A model generated the notes under the pieces. It had not been told where the DNA came from. It saw only the letters and a list, made by a program, of their open reading frames with translations, and did no database searches. A stretch of DNA of 12,712 nt from DATBLY01 sp036555125 (GTDB lineage Bacteria > Actinomycetota > UBA4738 > HRBIN12), in assembly GCA_036555125.1 (NCBI GenBank), contig DATBLY010000088.1, positions 1 through 12,712 on the forward strand, in the 5' to 3' direction. Positions 5,920-12,712 of this stretch are shown here, piece by piece. Every line of letters starts with the position of its first letter. Positions within the stretch are counted from its first letter, which is position 1. A program made the translations under genes and the position numbers.

Positions 5920-7671
5920 TCAGTGACAGGGAACGGGGCCGCCCGTGTCGAGGACGGCACCGAACTCGTCGGTGAACGTCCACGAGTACGAGGACGGCGC
6001 CAGCGTCAGGATCAGGATCCCGTGATCCAGGAAGTGCGCCTGGCTGGTCGGGAGGATCGTCGGCCCGAACGCGTAGAGACTGGCGCCGCCCGTCCCGACC
6101 ACGAACTGCCGGGTGCCCATCGGATCGGCCGCCCCGGTCGCGTTCATCTGCGTGAACCGCTCGTAATCGTGATCGTGACCGGCCAGGTAGAGGTCGACGC
6201 CCTGATCGACCATGATCTGCCAGGCGGGCTGCATGTGCGCCTGCGACCCGTGCCGGTTCGTCGCGCCGGCGCCGCTCGGCGACGACCACCGCGGGTGATG
6301 CCCGTACGCGATCTCGCACGTGTGCGGATCGGCCGAGAGGTCGGCTTGGAGGAAGGCGAGCTGTGCCGACCCGGTGCCGATCCCGGAGCAGCGCTCACCC
6401 GTCGTGCACTGATCGGTCTCGAGCCCGACGAAGTGCCAGTCGCCCTCGTTCCACGAGTAGTAGAGCGGGCCGCTGCCCGGCGCGACCGTGTCGGGGAAGT
6501 ATGCGCGGTACCCCTCGGCTCCGTTGCCGTTGACGGGGTCGTCGAACTCGTGATTGCCGGGGACGGGTCGGGTGATCCCGAGGAACGACGGCGTGTTCCC
6601 GCCTCCCCAGCGGGGGTGGTACCGGGTCGAGAAGTCGCTCGCCGTTCCCCGGGGATAGGCCAGATCGCCCACGGCGATGACCCAGGCGGGATCGACCGCC
6701 ACGACGCGATCGCCCGTCTGGCCGCACTTCGTGAGGGCCGTCGAGGAGTTCCCGCAGATGTCCCCGGCCACCACGACCTGGAAGGTCTCGGCCGCCCCGG
6801 TCACCGTGAAGTCCGTCGGCCCGTCGGCCGAGCCGCCGGGGGTCGTCACCCTGATCGGCCCGGTCGACGCACCCGTCGGGACGGTCGCCGAGATGCTCGC
6901 GTCGGATACCACCTCGAAGATCGACGGCATCCCGTCGAACGTCACGGCGTTCGCGCCGGCGAACCCCGTTCCGGCGATCGTCACGATCGTTCCGGCGGGT
7001 CCGCTGAGCGGCGTGAACGACGTGATCGACGGGGTCCCCGTCTGGCCGCCTCCGATCCGCTCCTGGGCGATCGCGACGTCGTCGAACTCCGCGTCGAACA
7101 CGGCGCCCGCGGCCGGGTTGGCCAGCTCGACCCGTCGGAAGGACGCGCTCCCCAGGTTCTGCGGCCCGCTGAGCGCCGACACGGACGTGCCGTCGAACCA
7201 CACCTCGGCGGACCCGCCGGTCCCCGCGACGGCGTGGAGCTGGATCTCGTGCCAGACGCCCGTGGAGACGACCGTCGTCGAGGTGATCGAGGCGCCGGTG
7301 ACGTCGTTGCGGATCGACAGGCGCCGCGCGCCGTTGAGGAACACCCGGACGATCCCGGCGCCGCCCGACGTCGCGAACCGGAGGACCCGGAAGTTCGTCG
7401 AGCTCGAATACACCTTCACGAAGACCCGCGCGTACAGGTCCGACTCGTCCGCGGAGAGCTGCGCCCGTGCCCAGGCGTTCGAGGTGCCGTTGTTGCCGGC
7501 CGCCCACGTGCCGGACCGGGGGTCCGAGGTCTCGACGGTCAGACCCCCGCTGGCCGACCAGGCGGAGAGCGTGCCGGACTCGAAGCCGTCGGAGAACAGC
7601 GTGATCGCCTCGACGGGCGCGGGGACGCTGAGGAGGACGAGGCATACCGACGCGACCACGATCCGCTTCAT
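5920..7671 (-). CDS. Secreted metallophosphoesterase with IPT/TIG domain
   Basis: Protein of 583 residues. A signal peptide (about 1-22, MKRIVVASVCLVLLSVPAPV) is followed by a beta-rich jelly-roll-like region (about 24-205, beginning LFSDGFESGTLSAW) of the type seen in lamin-G or carbohydrate-binding modules. An IPT/TIG immunoglobulin-like domain follows (about 215-292; ITSFTPLSGPAGTIVTIAGT is the signature). The C-terminal phosphoesterase (about 297-583) carries the dinuclear-metal motifs AGDIC (302-306), GDLAYP (335-340), GNHEF (372-376), YGHHPRW (456-462) and GHDHDYER (498-505), placing it near purple acid phosphatases. It probably removes phosphate from extracellular esters. The ATG at 7671 has GGGGAG 7 nt upstream; a TTG at 7689 has no such support. 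It starts 18 bp after the molybdenum hydroxylase large subunit, so it may be the last gene of that operon. Confidence 0.92.
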   Translation of the reverse strand: MKRIVVASVCLVLLSVPAPVEAITLFSDGFESGTLSAWSASGGLTVETSDPRSGTWAAGNNGTSNAWARAQLSADESDLYARVFVKVYSSSTNFRVLRFATSGGAGIVRVFLNGARRLSIRNDVTGASITSTTVVSTGVWHEIQLHAVAGTGGSAEVWFDGTSVSALSGPQNLGSASFRRVELANPAAGAVFDAEFDDVAIAQERIGGGQTGTPSITSFTPLSGPAGTIVTIAGTGFAGANAVTFDGMPSIFEVVSDASISATVPTGASTGPIRVTTPGGSADGPTDFTVTGAAETFQVVVAGDICGNSSTALTKCGQTGDRVVAVDPAWVIAVGDLAYPRGTASDFSTRYHPRWGGGNTPSFLGITRPVPGNHEFDDPVNGNGAEGYRAYFPDTVAPGSGPLYYSWNEGDWHFVGLETDQCTTGERCSGIGTGSAQLAFLQADLSADPHTCEIAYGHHPRWSSPSGAGATNRHGSQAHMQPAWQIMVDQGVDLYLAGHDHDYERFTQMNATGAADPMGTRQFVVGTGGASLYAFGPTILPTSQAHFLDHGILILTLAPSSYSWTFTDEFGAVLDTGGPVPCH

Positions 7672-7672
7672 C

Positions 7673-7686
7673 CAGGGGCTCCCCTG
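7673..7686 (-). promoter_or_regulatory. Ribosome binding site inside a palindrome, metallophosphoesterase gene
   Basis: The minus strand reads CAGGGGAGCCCCTG, a 14-nt sequence with 6 complementary bases on each side. It contains the GGGGAG ribosome binding site (complement of 7679-7684) and ends just before the ATG. Folding would hide the ribosome binding site. It fills most of the 18-bp gap after the upstream stop codon. Confidence 0.4.
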
Positions 7687-7689
7687 CAA

Positions 7690-10143
7690 CTATCCGGCGC
7701 CGGGCCGACCTCGGTCAAGCTCGGTCGCCGGCTCGGTCGCCCGGCCCGCGAGCGGCACCGGCACCTGGAACGGCACGTCGGGGTTCGCCGGCGGCGCTCG
7801 CCACGGCCGGGGGGTGGCGAGGCCGAGCAGGTCGTCGGGGCGCACGGGGATCCGATGCAGCTCTCGGCCCGTCGCGTCGCGGAGGGCGGCGACGATCGCC
7901 GCGGGGGCCACGATCAACGCGTGTTCGCCGACGCCCTTCGCCCCGAACGGCAGGTCGGGCTCGGGGTCCTCGATCAGCTCAGAGACGACCGGCGGCATGT
8001 CCATGATCGTGGGGATCAGGTAGTCGGTGAACGACGCGTTCGCGATCGCGCCGTCGACGACCCGGAGCTCCTCCATCAGCGCGAACCCGACGCCCTGCGC
8101 CGTCGCGCCCTCGATCTGGCCGGCCACCGCCCGGGGGTTGAGGGCGCGGCCGACGTCCTGCGCGGCCGCGATCTGCACGATCCGGACCAACCCGAGCTCC
8201 TCGTCGACCTCGACGACGGCCCGCTCGGCCGCGAAGGCGAACGCGACGTGGATGTCGCCCTGTCCGAGCGGATCGAACCCCGCGGTCGGCCGGTGGCGGA
8301 ACGTCGCGGTCGCGACGAGCGATGGGACGGCGTGGTCCGCGACCTCGGCGATGGGAGCGCCCTCGATCATCACGCGACCGCCCGCGAGCTCGAGGGCCTC
8401 GGTCGCGCCCAGGCCCAGGACGTCGCGGACGCGCGCGAGGAGCCGGTCGCGGACGTCCCGGCATGCCGCCTGGACCGCTCCGCCGGACATCATCGTCTGC
8501 CGGGAGGCCGAGCTCGATCCCGCAGAGCCGCCCGACGTGTCGGGCGGCAGGAGCTCCACCCGGTCGGCCCCGAGCTCCGTCCGGACGATCTGGTCGAGGA
8601 TCGTCGTCAGCCCCTGGCCGACCTCGACCGCCGCCGACCGCACGCGCGCCACCGTCGCCCGGTCCTCGTCGACCGTGAGCTCGACGGTCGCCTCCGCGCC
8701 GTCGTCGAACCCGTCGCTGTAGGCGAGGTTCTTGAAGCCCACGGCGAAGCCGACGCCGCGCCGGATGCCCTCGCCGCGGCCGACGTTGCCGGCCCCGCCC
8801 GGGAGCTCGATGGGATCGCGACCCATCGCCGGCTCCGCCGGTGGCTCGGGGACCGCGACGCACCGGCGGATCACCTCCGCGACGGGCGCGCTGCCGCGGA
8901 GCACCTGGCCGGTCGGCAACGCGCCGCCGGGCGCGAGCGCGTTGCGGAGCCGGAGCTCGACCGGATCGATGCCGAGGGCGGCCGCCAGCCGGTCCATCTG
9001 CGCCTCGTGCCCGAAGCAGACCTGCGTCGCGCCGAACCCCCGCATCGCCCCGCAGGGCGGGTTGTTCGTGTAGACGGCCGTGCCGTCGATCCGGGCGTTC
9101 GGCACCGCGTACGGCCCGCACGCGAACGTGGAGGCGTTCGCGATCACGGCCGTCGAGGACGAGGCGTAGGCTCCGCCGTCGATCAGCAGGCGGACGTGCA
9201 CGTTCACGAGGCGCCCGTCGCGGTCGGCGCCGTGCCGCATCCACATCCGCGCAGGATGGCGATGGACGTGGCCCAGGAACGACTCGTGCCGGTCGTACGC
9301 GATCCTGACGGGACGGCCGGTGCGGAGCGCGAGGAGGCACGCGTGCAGGTGCATGTGCAGGTCCTCCCGACTGCCGAAGGCACCGCCGACCCCGGCGAGG
9401 TGGATCCGGACGAGCTCCTCGGGCAGGCCCAGGCACGGGGCGATCTGGGCGCGATCCAGGTGCAGCCATTGGGTCGCGACGTGGAGGTCGACGCCTCCGT
9501 CCTCGGCCGGGATCGCGAGGCCGGCCTCGGGCCCCAGGGCGGCCTGATCCTGCATGCCGGTCTCGTAGAGGCCCTCCACCCAGACGTCGGCGGGGGCATC
9601 CGGATCGCCGTGCTCGATGTGGACGTGCCGCAGCACGTTCCCCGTCGGGTGCAGCGGCGTCGATGAGGCCTCCAGCGCCGCCTCCATGTCGACGAGCGGC
9701 TCGAGGATCTCGTAGTCGACCGCCACCCGCTCGGCGGCGATCCTCGCCGTCTCCGGGTGGTCGGCCGCGACGATCGCGACCGGCTCCCCGACGTACCGGA
9801 CCACGTCCTCGGCGAGGACCGGCTGGTCGGGGAGCTCGAGGCCGTACCGCCGCGCGCCCGGCACGTCGTCCGCCACCATCAGGGCGTGGACCCCGGGGGT
9901 GGCGAGCGCGGCCGCGACGTCGATCCCGCGGATCCGGGCGGACGGATGCGGGCTCCGGACGGTCCGGCCGTGCAGCATCCCCTCGGCGCGCAGATCGCTC
10001 CCGTAGCGGAAGACGCCGGTGACCTTGGGGACCCCGTCGATCCGGGGCGCCGAGATCCCGACGCCGTGTCCGATCCGCGGGGCTGCTCGGGTGCCGGTCA
10101 CGGCCCCCGCATCCGTCGCCGCCGGATCTCGTACGCCGGTCAC
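7690..10143 (-). CDS. Xanthine dehydrogenase-family molybdopterin-binding large subunit
   Basis: Catalytic subunit of 817 residues of a molybdenum hydroxylase; these enzymes hydroxylate purines, aldehydes or N-heterocycles with water as the oxygen source. The N-terminal 'hammerhead' domain spans about 35-150. Cofactor-binding motifs are GVGGAFGSRE (251-260), CGAMRGFGATQ (364-374), EVGQG (507-511) and SSSASRQTMMSG (543-554). Glu740 in GAKGVGE is the conserved catalytic glutamate. The MRGFG loop replaces the active-site cysteine loop of form I carbon monoxide dehydrogenase, so CO oxidation is unlikely. It resembles the purine hydroxylase PucD type, but the substrate cannot be fixed from sequence. 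No signal peptide, so cytoplasmic. The GTG at 10143 overlaps the stop of the 2Fe-2S subunit as GTGA, which decides the start. The last ~40 residues are Pro/Arg-rich and probably flexible. No XdhC-type maturation gene is seen in the window. Confidence 0.93.
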   Translation of the reverse strand: MTGVRDPAATDAGAVTGTRAAPRIGHGVGISAPRIDGVPKVTGVFRYGSDLRAEGMLHGRTVRSPHPSARIRGIDVAAALATPGVHALMVADDVPGARRYGLELPDQPVLAEDVVRYVGEPVAIVAADHPETARIAAERVAVDYEILEPLVDMEAALEASSTPLHPTGNVLRHVHIEHGDPDAPADVWVEGLYETGMQDQAALGPEAGLAIPAEDGGVDLHVATQWLHLDRAQIAPCLGLPEELVRIHLAGVGGAFGSREDLHMHLHACLLALRTGRPVRIAYDRHESFLGHVHRHPARMWMRHGADRDGRLVNVHVRLLIDGGAYASSSTAVIANASTFACGPYAVPNARIDGTAVYTNNPPCGAMRGFGATQVCFGHEAQMDRLAAALGIDPVELRLRNALAPGGALPTGQVLRGSAPVAEVIRRCVAVPEPPAEPAMGRDPIELPGGAGNVGRGEGIRRGVGFAVGFKNLAYSDGFDDGAEATVELTVDEDRATVARVRSAAVEVGQGLTTILDQIVRTELGADRVELLPPDTSGGSAGSSSASRQTMMSGGAVQAACRDVRDRLLARVRDVLGLGATEALELAGGRVMIEGAPIAEVADHAVPSLVATATFRHRPTAGFDPLGQGDIHVAFAFAAERAVVEVDEELGLVRIVQIAAAQDVGRALNPRAVAGQIEGATAQGVGFALMEELRVVDGAIANASFTDYLIPTIMDMPPVVSELIEDPEPDLPFGAKGVGEHALIVAPAAIVAALRDATGRELHRIPVRPDDLLGLATPRPWRAPPANPDVPFQVPVPLAGRATEPATELDRGRPGAG

Positions 10144-10625
10144 GGACGATCGCCCGACGCCTCGACGCGCCCCGATGCGAGCCGGGCCGCATCGAGGATC
10201 TTCTCGTAGCCCGTGCAGCGGCACAGGTTCCCCGCGAGGGCCTCTCGGATCCGGGCATCCGACGGCGACGGCTCCCGATCGAGCAGGTCGGTCACGGCCA
10301 CGATCAGCCCCGGCGTGCAGAACCCGCACTGGACGGCGCCGGCATCCACGAACGCTCGCTGCACCGGGTGCAGGTCCTCGCCCGTCCCCAGCGACTCGAC
10401 GGTCCGCACGTCCCGGCCGTCGGCCTGAGCGGCCAGGACGAGGCAGGAGCACACGAGATCGCCGTCGAGCCAGACGGAGCACGACCCGCACTCACCTTCC
10501 TCGCACGCGTTCTTCGAACCCGGCAGCTCGAGCTCGTCCCGGAGCATCCCGAGCAAACTGGTCCCCTCCCAGACCTCCGCCTCGCGGAGCTGCCCGTTCA
10601 CGGACGCCCGCACCCAGATCGTCAC
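10140..10625 (-). CDS. Xanthine dehydrogenase-family 2Fe-2S subunit
   Basis: Small iron-sulfur subunit of 161 residues that carries electrons from the Mo centre to the FAD subunit. The N-terminal plant-ferredoxin-like domain binds one 2Fe-2S cluster through Cys41, Cys46, Cys49 and Cys61 (CEEGECGSCSVW, then the later Cys). The C-terminal helical domain binds the second through Cys100, Cys103, Cys135 and Cys137 (QCGFCTPG and NLCRCTGY). All eight ligands are present and the length is normal for CoxS/PucE-type subunits. The GTG at 10625 overlaps the FAD-subunit stop by 4 nt (GTGA), and its own stop overlaps the large-subunit start in the same way, so the three genes are translationally coupled. 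Cytoplasmic. The family and role are clear; the substrate of the complex is not. Confidence 0.95.
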   Translation of the reverse strand: MTIWVRASVNGQLREAEVWEGTSLLGMLRDELELPGSKNACEEGECGSCSVWLDGDLVCSCLVLAAQADGRDVRTVESLGTGEDLHPVQRAFVDAGAVQCGFCTPGLIVAVTDLLDREPSPSDARIREALAGNLCRCTGYEKILDAARLASGRVEASGDRP

Positions 10626-11494
10626 GGCGCCTCCGCCGCCCGGTCGGCGAGCACCCAACGCAGCGCGCGGCCGGCCAGGACCCCGATCGCGTGACGGCGG
10701 TAGGCGGACGTGCCGCGGAGGTCGTCGATCGGACGGGCCGCGCCGGCGGCGAGCTCGGCGAACCGCGCGACCGCGGCATCGTCGAGCGGCCGGGCCGGGT
10801 CCGCCCATCCGCCGGCCTCCTCGATCGCCGCCGCGCCGAACGCTTCCGCGTCGTCGGCCCGGAGCACCGTCGGCCCGACGCTGCCGAGGGCCAGCCGGAT
10901 CGCGCGGTCGTCCTCGTCCACCTGCAGGCACAGGCTGCAGACCGAGATCACCATCGCGTTGCGCGGTCCGACCTTCGCGAACACGCTCGGCCCGCGCCGA
11001 CGTCGCCAGCGGACGCCGAGGATCAGCTCGTCCGGCGCGATCGTCGTCCGCTTGGGACCGGTGAAGAACGCGTGCCACGCGACCGCCCGCCGGCCTCCGG
11101 CGTCCGAGCCCAGCTCGATCGACGCGTCCGCGGCCGCGAGCACCGGGAGCAGGTCGCCCGCGGGCGACCCGGTCCCGACGTTGCCGCCGACGGTGCCTCG
11201 GTTGCGGATCTGCGGCGACCCCACGGCGCGGGCGGCCTGCGTCAGCGCCCGTTCGTCGGCGAGCTCGCCGAGGATCAGGCGGTAGGTGAGGCCGGCGCCC
11301 AGGACGACCTCGTCGCCGCGCTCCCAGTGGCGCAGCTCGTCGACGGCGGAGAGATCCAGGATCGCGGGCGGACGGTCCCACCCTGCGTTGATCCCGACCA
11401 TGAGGTCCGTGCCGCCCGCGATCGGGACGGCGTCGGGGCGCCGCGCCTTCGCCGCCAGGGCGTCGGCGAGCGATCCCACGCGCAGGACGTCCAC
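10622..11494 (-). CDS. Xanthine dehydrogenase-family FAD-binding subunit
   Basis: Medium subunit of 290 residues, the exit point for electrons in the complex. IAGGTDLMVGI (25-35) and RNRGTVGGNVGTGSPAGDLLP (about 97-117) are the two FAD-contacting motifs of the CoxM/PucC/XdhB type. A CO dehydrogenase flavoprotein C-terminal domain follows (about 175-285; AKVGPRNAMVISV begins it). The subunit probably passes electrons to NAD or a quinone-linked acceptor, which the sequence does not decide. The start is a GTG at 11494, 7 nt after a TAGGCT -10-like element and without a nearby ribosome binding site, as in a leaderless transcript. It is the first gene of the hydroxylase operon, in the order FAD, 2Fe-2S, Mo. 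A metallothionein-like gene ends 48 bp upstream on the same strand, so read-through is also possible. Confidence 0.93.
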   Translation of the reverse strand: MDVLRVGSLADALAAKARRPDAVPIAGGTDLMVGINAGWDRPPAILDLSAVDELRHWERGDEVVLGAGLTYRLILGELADERALTQAARAVGSPQIRNRGTVGGNVGTGSPAGDLLPVLAAADASIELGSDAGGRRAVAWHAFFTGPKRTTIAPDELILGVRWRRRRGPSVFAKVGPRNAMVISVCSLCLQVDEDDRAIRLALGSVGPTVLRADDAEAFGAAAIEEAGGWADPARPLDDAAVARFAELAAGAARPIDDLRGTSAYRRHAIGVLAGRALRWVLADRAAEAP

Positions 11495-11507
11495 GACCCA
11501 GAGCCTA
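11495..11507 (-). promoter_or_regulatory. Possible -10 element of the molybdenum hydroxylase operon
   Basis: TAGGCT (complement of 11502-11507) is followed by 7 nt and then the GTG at 11494. The best -35 at a 17-nt spacer, CTGCCT, is a poor match (3/6). The support is mainly the geometry shared with the arsR and acyl-CoA dehydrogenase-like promoters. Confidence 0.4.
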
Positions 11508-11542
11508 TCCTCGGGCGTGGGCCCAGGCAGGTGGGGGAGGTC

Positions 11543-11698
11543 CTAGCCGGCCGCGCACTCGGGGTGACCGCAGCCGCAACCGCTCCCGTCCGCCGTCATC
11601 GCGTGCCCATGATCGCCTTCGCCGTGCTCGCGACAGAAGTCGCTGCAGAACCCATCCTCGGCGGTGCATCCGCACCCGGTGTGTCGACACCGATCCAT
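11543..11698 (-). CDS. Metallothionein-like Cys/His-rich small protein
   Basis: Protein of 51 residues with 8 cysteines (4, 9, 11, 18, 22, 41, 43, 48) and 5 histidines (6, 25, 30, 32, 45). The layout is CxHxxCxC near the start, FCSDFC in the middle, a His-rich linker, then CGCGHPEC at the end. This resembles the bacterial metallothionein family (SmtA/BmtA type), whose members bind Zn, Cd or Cu through Cys and His; SmtA also has a CSxxC element and a Cys/His-rich tail. The ATG at 11698 is preceded at 5 nt by AGGAAGGAG, an excellent ribosome binding site, and the reading frame is closed by TAG, which argues that this is a real gene. It is probably cytoplasmic and handles metal storage or detoxification. 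It lies 28 bp after the 71-residue gene and 48 bp before the hydroxylase operon. Family assignment is by pattern only. Confidence 0.8.
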   Translation of the reverse strand: MDRCRHTGCGCTAEDGFCSDFCREHGEGDHGHAMTADGSGCGCGHPECAAG

Positions 11699-11703
11699 CG
11701 GCG

Positions 11704-11712
11704 CTCCTTCCT
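11704..11712 (-). promoter_or_regulatory. Ribosome binding site of the metallothionein-like gene
   Basis: AGGAAGGAG on the minus strand, 5 nt before the ATG at 11698. It is the strongest argument that the 51-codon frame is translated. Confidence 0.75.
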
Positions 11713-11726
11713 CTCGGGTCGCCGGC

Positions 11727-11942
11727 TCACCCGTCCCGTTGGCCGGGTGCGATGCCGGCGACGTATCGGGCCTGTCCGTCGCCCTCGTACAGGTACTCGA
11801 GGAGACGCTCGTCGCCGGGAACGGCCGGATCGTCCACCGGCACGGCGGTCGACACGACGATCACCGCGCCGTCGGAGAGCTGCTCTTCGGGGATCTCGCG
11901 GACATCGCCGTCCAGCGGTCCATGGATGAAGGTCACACGCAT
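11727..11942 (-). CDS. Uncharacterised 71-residue protein
   Basis: Small acidic protein of 71 residues that I cannot assign to a named family. It begins MRVTFIHGPLDGDVREIPEE, a short beta-hairpin-like opening, continues with GAVIVVSTAVPVDD and ends with LLEYLYEGDGQARYVAGIAP, where the tyrosines suggest a final beta strand. There are no cysteines, signal peptide or membrane segment, so it is probably a small soluble beta protein. The ATG at 11942 has GGGGAGGA 6 nt upstream, so translation is well supported. It lies 50 bp after the aldo/keto reductase stop and 28 bp before the metallothionein-like gene on the same strand, so the three may be co-transcribed. Function unknown. Confidence 0.75.
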   Translation of the reverse strand: MRVTFIHGPLDGDVREIPEEQLSDGAVIVVSTAVPVDDPAVPGDERLLEYLYEGDGQARYVAGIAPGQRDG

Positions 11943-11948
11943 CGTCGG

Positions 11949-11962
11949 TCCTCCCCTCGGGG
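11949..11962 (-). promoter_or_regulatory. Ribosome binding site overlapping a small palindrome
   Basis: The minus strand reads CCCCGAGGGGAGGA before the 71-residue gene. The ribosome binding site GGGGAGGA shares its GGGG with the palindrome CCCCGAGGGG (11953-11962), so a short hairpin could mask it. The rest of the 50-bp gap shows no convincing promoter. Confidence 0.35.
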
Positions 11963-11992
11963 TGGACCGTTCCTACCCGCTGGCCGCGACCC

Positions 11993-12712
11993 CTAATCGC
12001 GCATCCGGCGCCGGCTCCGCGGCTCGAACCACCAGGGCTCGAAGCCCCGGTCGTTCGGGTCGATGTCCGTGCCCGGCGGGACCAGCGCGTCGATCGCGTC
12101 GAGCGTGGCGTCGTCCAGACGGACGTCCGCGCCGGCCAACAGGTCCTCGAGCTGCGCCGGCGTCCTCGGCCCGATGATCGTCGACGTGACGGCCGGGTGC
12201 GCCAGCGTGAACGCGATCGCCAGGTGCGTCATCGAGAGCCCTGCGTCGGCGGCGACCTTCGCCAGCCCCTCGACGACGTCGAGCTTGCGCTCGGTCTCCC
12301 GCCGCGACCGATCGAACTGCTTCGCGATCGCGCCGCCGCGCTCCTTCGTCCGCGTGGCCCGCGACTCGGGCGCGTCGTCGAAGCGGTCCCGCCGGTACCG
12401 ACCGGTGAGCCATCCGCGGTCGAGCGGGCTCCACGTCAGCACCCCCATCCCGTACCGCTGCGCCACCGGCAGGACGTCGTGCTCGATCCCGCGCACCAGG
12501 ATCGAGTACGGCGGCTGCTCCGTACGGAACCGGGAGAGCCCGCGACGTTCGGCCACCCAGTGGGACTCGACGATCTGCCAGCCGGGGAACGTCGAGCAGC
12601 CGAAGTAGCGGATCTTGCCCTGGCGCTGCAGATCGGTGAGCGCGCCGAGCGTCTCCTCGATGTCGGTGTCGGCCTCGGGGCGGTGCACCTGGTAGAGGTC
12701 GACGTGGTCGGT
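11993..12712 (-). CDS. Aldo/keto reductase, C-terminal part (5' end outside window)
   Basis: The last 239 residues of an NAD(P)H-dependent aldo/keto reductase with a TIM-barrel fold; the first third, including the catalytic Asp, Tyr and Lys, lies beyond the window. DHVDLYQVHRPE holds the conserved histidine of the catalytic tetrad. GKIRYFGCSTFPGWQIVE, then TEQPPYSILVR, then GVLTWSPLDRGWLTGRY and STIIGPRTPAQLEDLLAG are the usual later landmarks, the last two contacting the nicotinamide cofactor. The ending EPWWFEPRSRRRMRD matches cofactor-tail-binding C termini in length but is unusually basic. Such enzymes reduce aldehydes, ketones or sugars; the substrate is not evident. The gene is on the same strand as the 71-residue gene, 50 bp upstream of it. 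Confidence 0.93.
   Translation of the reverse strand, partial: TDHVDLYQVHRPEADTDIEETLGALTDLQRQGKIRYFGCSTFPGWQIVESHWVAERRGLSRFRTEQPPYSILVRGIEHDVLPVAQRYGMGVLTWSPLDRGWLTGRYRRDRFDDAPESRATRTKERGGAIAKQFDRSRRETERKLDVVEGLAKVAADAGLSMTHLAIAFTLAHPAVTSTIIGPRTPAQLEDLLAGADVRLDDATLDAIDALVPPGTDIDPNDRGFEPWWFEPRSRRRMRD

Noticed and set aside
7672..7689. A TTG start for the metallophosphoesterase six codons upstream.
   Set aside because: It would begin at the last codons before the upstream stop with no ribosome binding site, whereas the ATG at 7671 has GGGGAG at 7 nt and begins a normal signal peptide.
5923..9666. A 1247-codon open frame on the plus strand.
   Set aside because: It is antisense to the phosphoesterase and the Mo subunit, both of which show family motifs. 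Its translation is Arg/Gly/Ala-rich low-complexity sequence, as expected for a shadow frame in high-GC DNA.
7690..11494. Annotation of the hydroxylase as aerobic carbon monoxide dehydrogenase (CoxMSL).
   Set aside because: The large subunit has CGAMRGFGATQ instead of the cysteine-containing active-site loop of form I CoxL, and it reads as xanthine dehydrogenase-like.
1..12712. tRNA genes, CRISPR arrays, insertion sequences or prophage remnants.
   Set aside because: No cloverleaf-like segment, regularly spaced repeat, transposase, integrase or terminal inverted repeat was seen; intergenic space is too small to hold most of these.

Overview
The window is roughly 70% G+C by eye and densely coded, with strong G/C third-position bias, frequent GTG starts, 4-nt GTGA gene overlaps and several starts that look leaderless (a TANNNT-like -10 followed by 6-7 nt and then the start codon). 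Together with a heliorhodopsin, this suggests a high-GC monoderm-type bacterium, such as an actinobacterium (Thermoleophilia-like) or a member of the Chloroflexota. No rRNA or other phylogenetic marker is present, so the assignment is tentative. I see no tRNA, rRNA, CRISPR array, insertion sequence or phage gene, and no gene-free stretch longer than about 105 bases.

Layout. (1) 2-820, plus strand: a heliorhodopsin with all the expected retinal-pocket residues. (2) 3172 down to 857, minus strand: a compact operon of an ArsR-type regulator, a SRPBCC/AHSA1-domain protein and a berberine-bridge-type FAD oxidase, convergent with the heliorhodopsin. (3) 3275-4270, plus strand: a short acyl-CoA dehydrogenase-like protein divergent from the regulator; the ~100-bp divergent gap holds two facing promoter-like sequences whose predicted start points fall on the start codons. 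(4) 4372-5906, plus strand: an exported, membrane-anchored DUF2330 protein coupled to an exported cupredoxin with an intact type 1 copper site. (5) 11494 down to 5920, minus strand: a three-subunit molybdenum hydroxylase of the xanthine dehydrogenase family (FAD, then 2Fe-2S, then Mo subunit), followed after 18 bp by a secreted purple-acid-phosphatase-like metallophosphoesterase with an IPT/TIG domain. (6) 12712 down to 11543, minus strand: the end of an aldo/keto reductase, a 71-residue uncharacterised protein, and a 51-residue Cys/His-rich protein resembling bacterial metallothioneins, which is easily missed because of its size.

How the parts may work together. The molybdenum hydroxylase subunits form one cytoplasmic enzyme that passes electrons from the Mo centre through two 2Fe-2S clusters to FAD. 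If the phosphatase is co-transcribed with it, extracellular release of phosphate from nucleotides could feed purine-type substrates to the enzyme; that is inference. The heliorhodopsin shares no operon with any gene in the window and its upstream neighbours are not visible, so its partner cannot be named. The most notable single items are the heliorhodopsin, the small metallothionein-like gene, the DUF2330-cupredoxin pair and the recurrent leaderless-promoter geometry. I do not see a clearly new multigene system.
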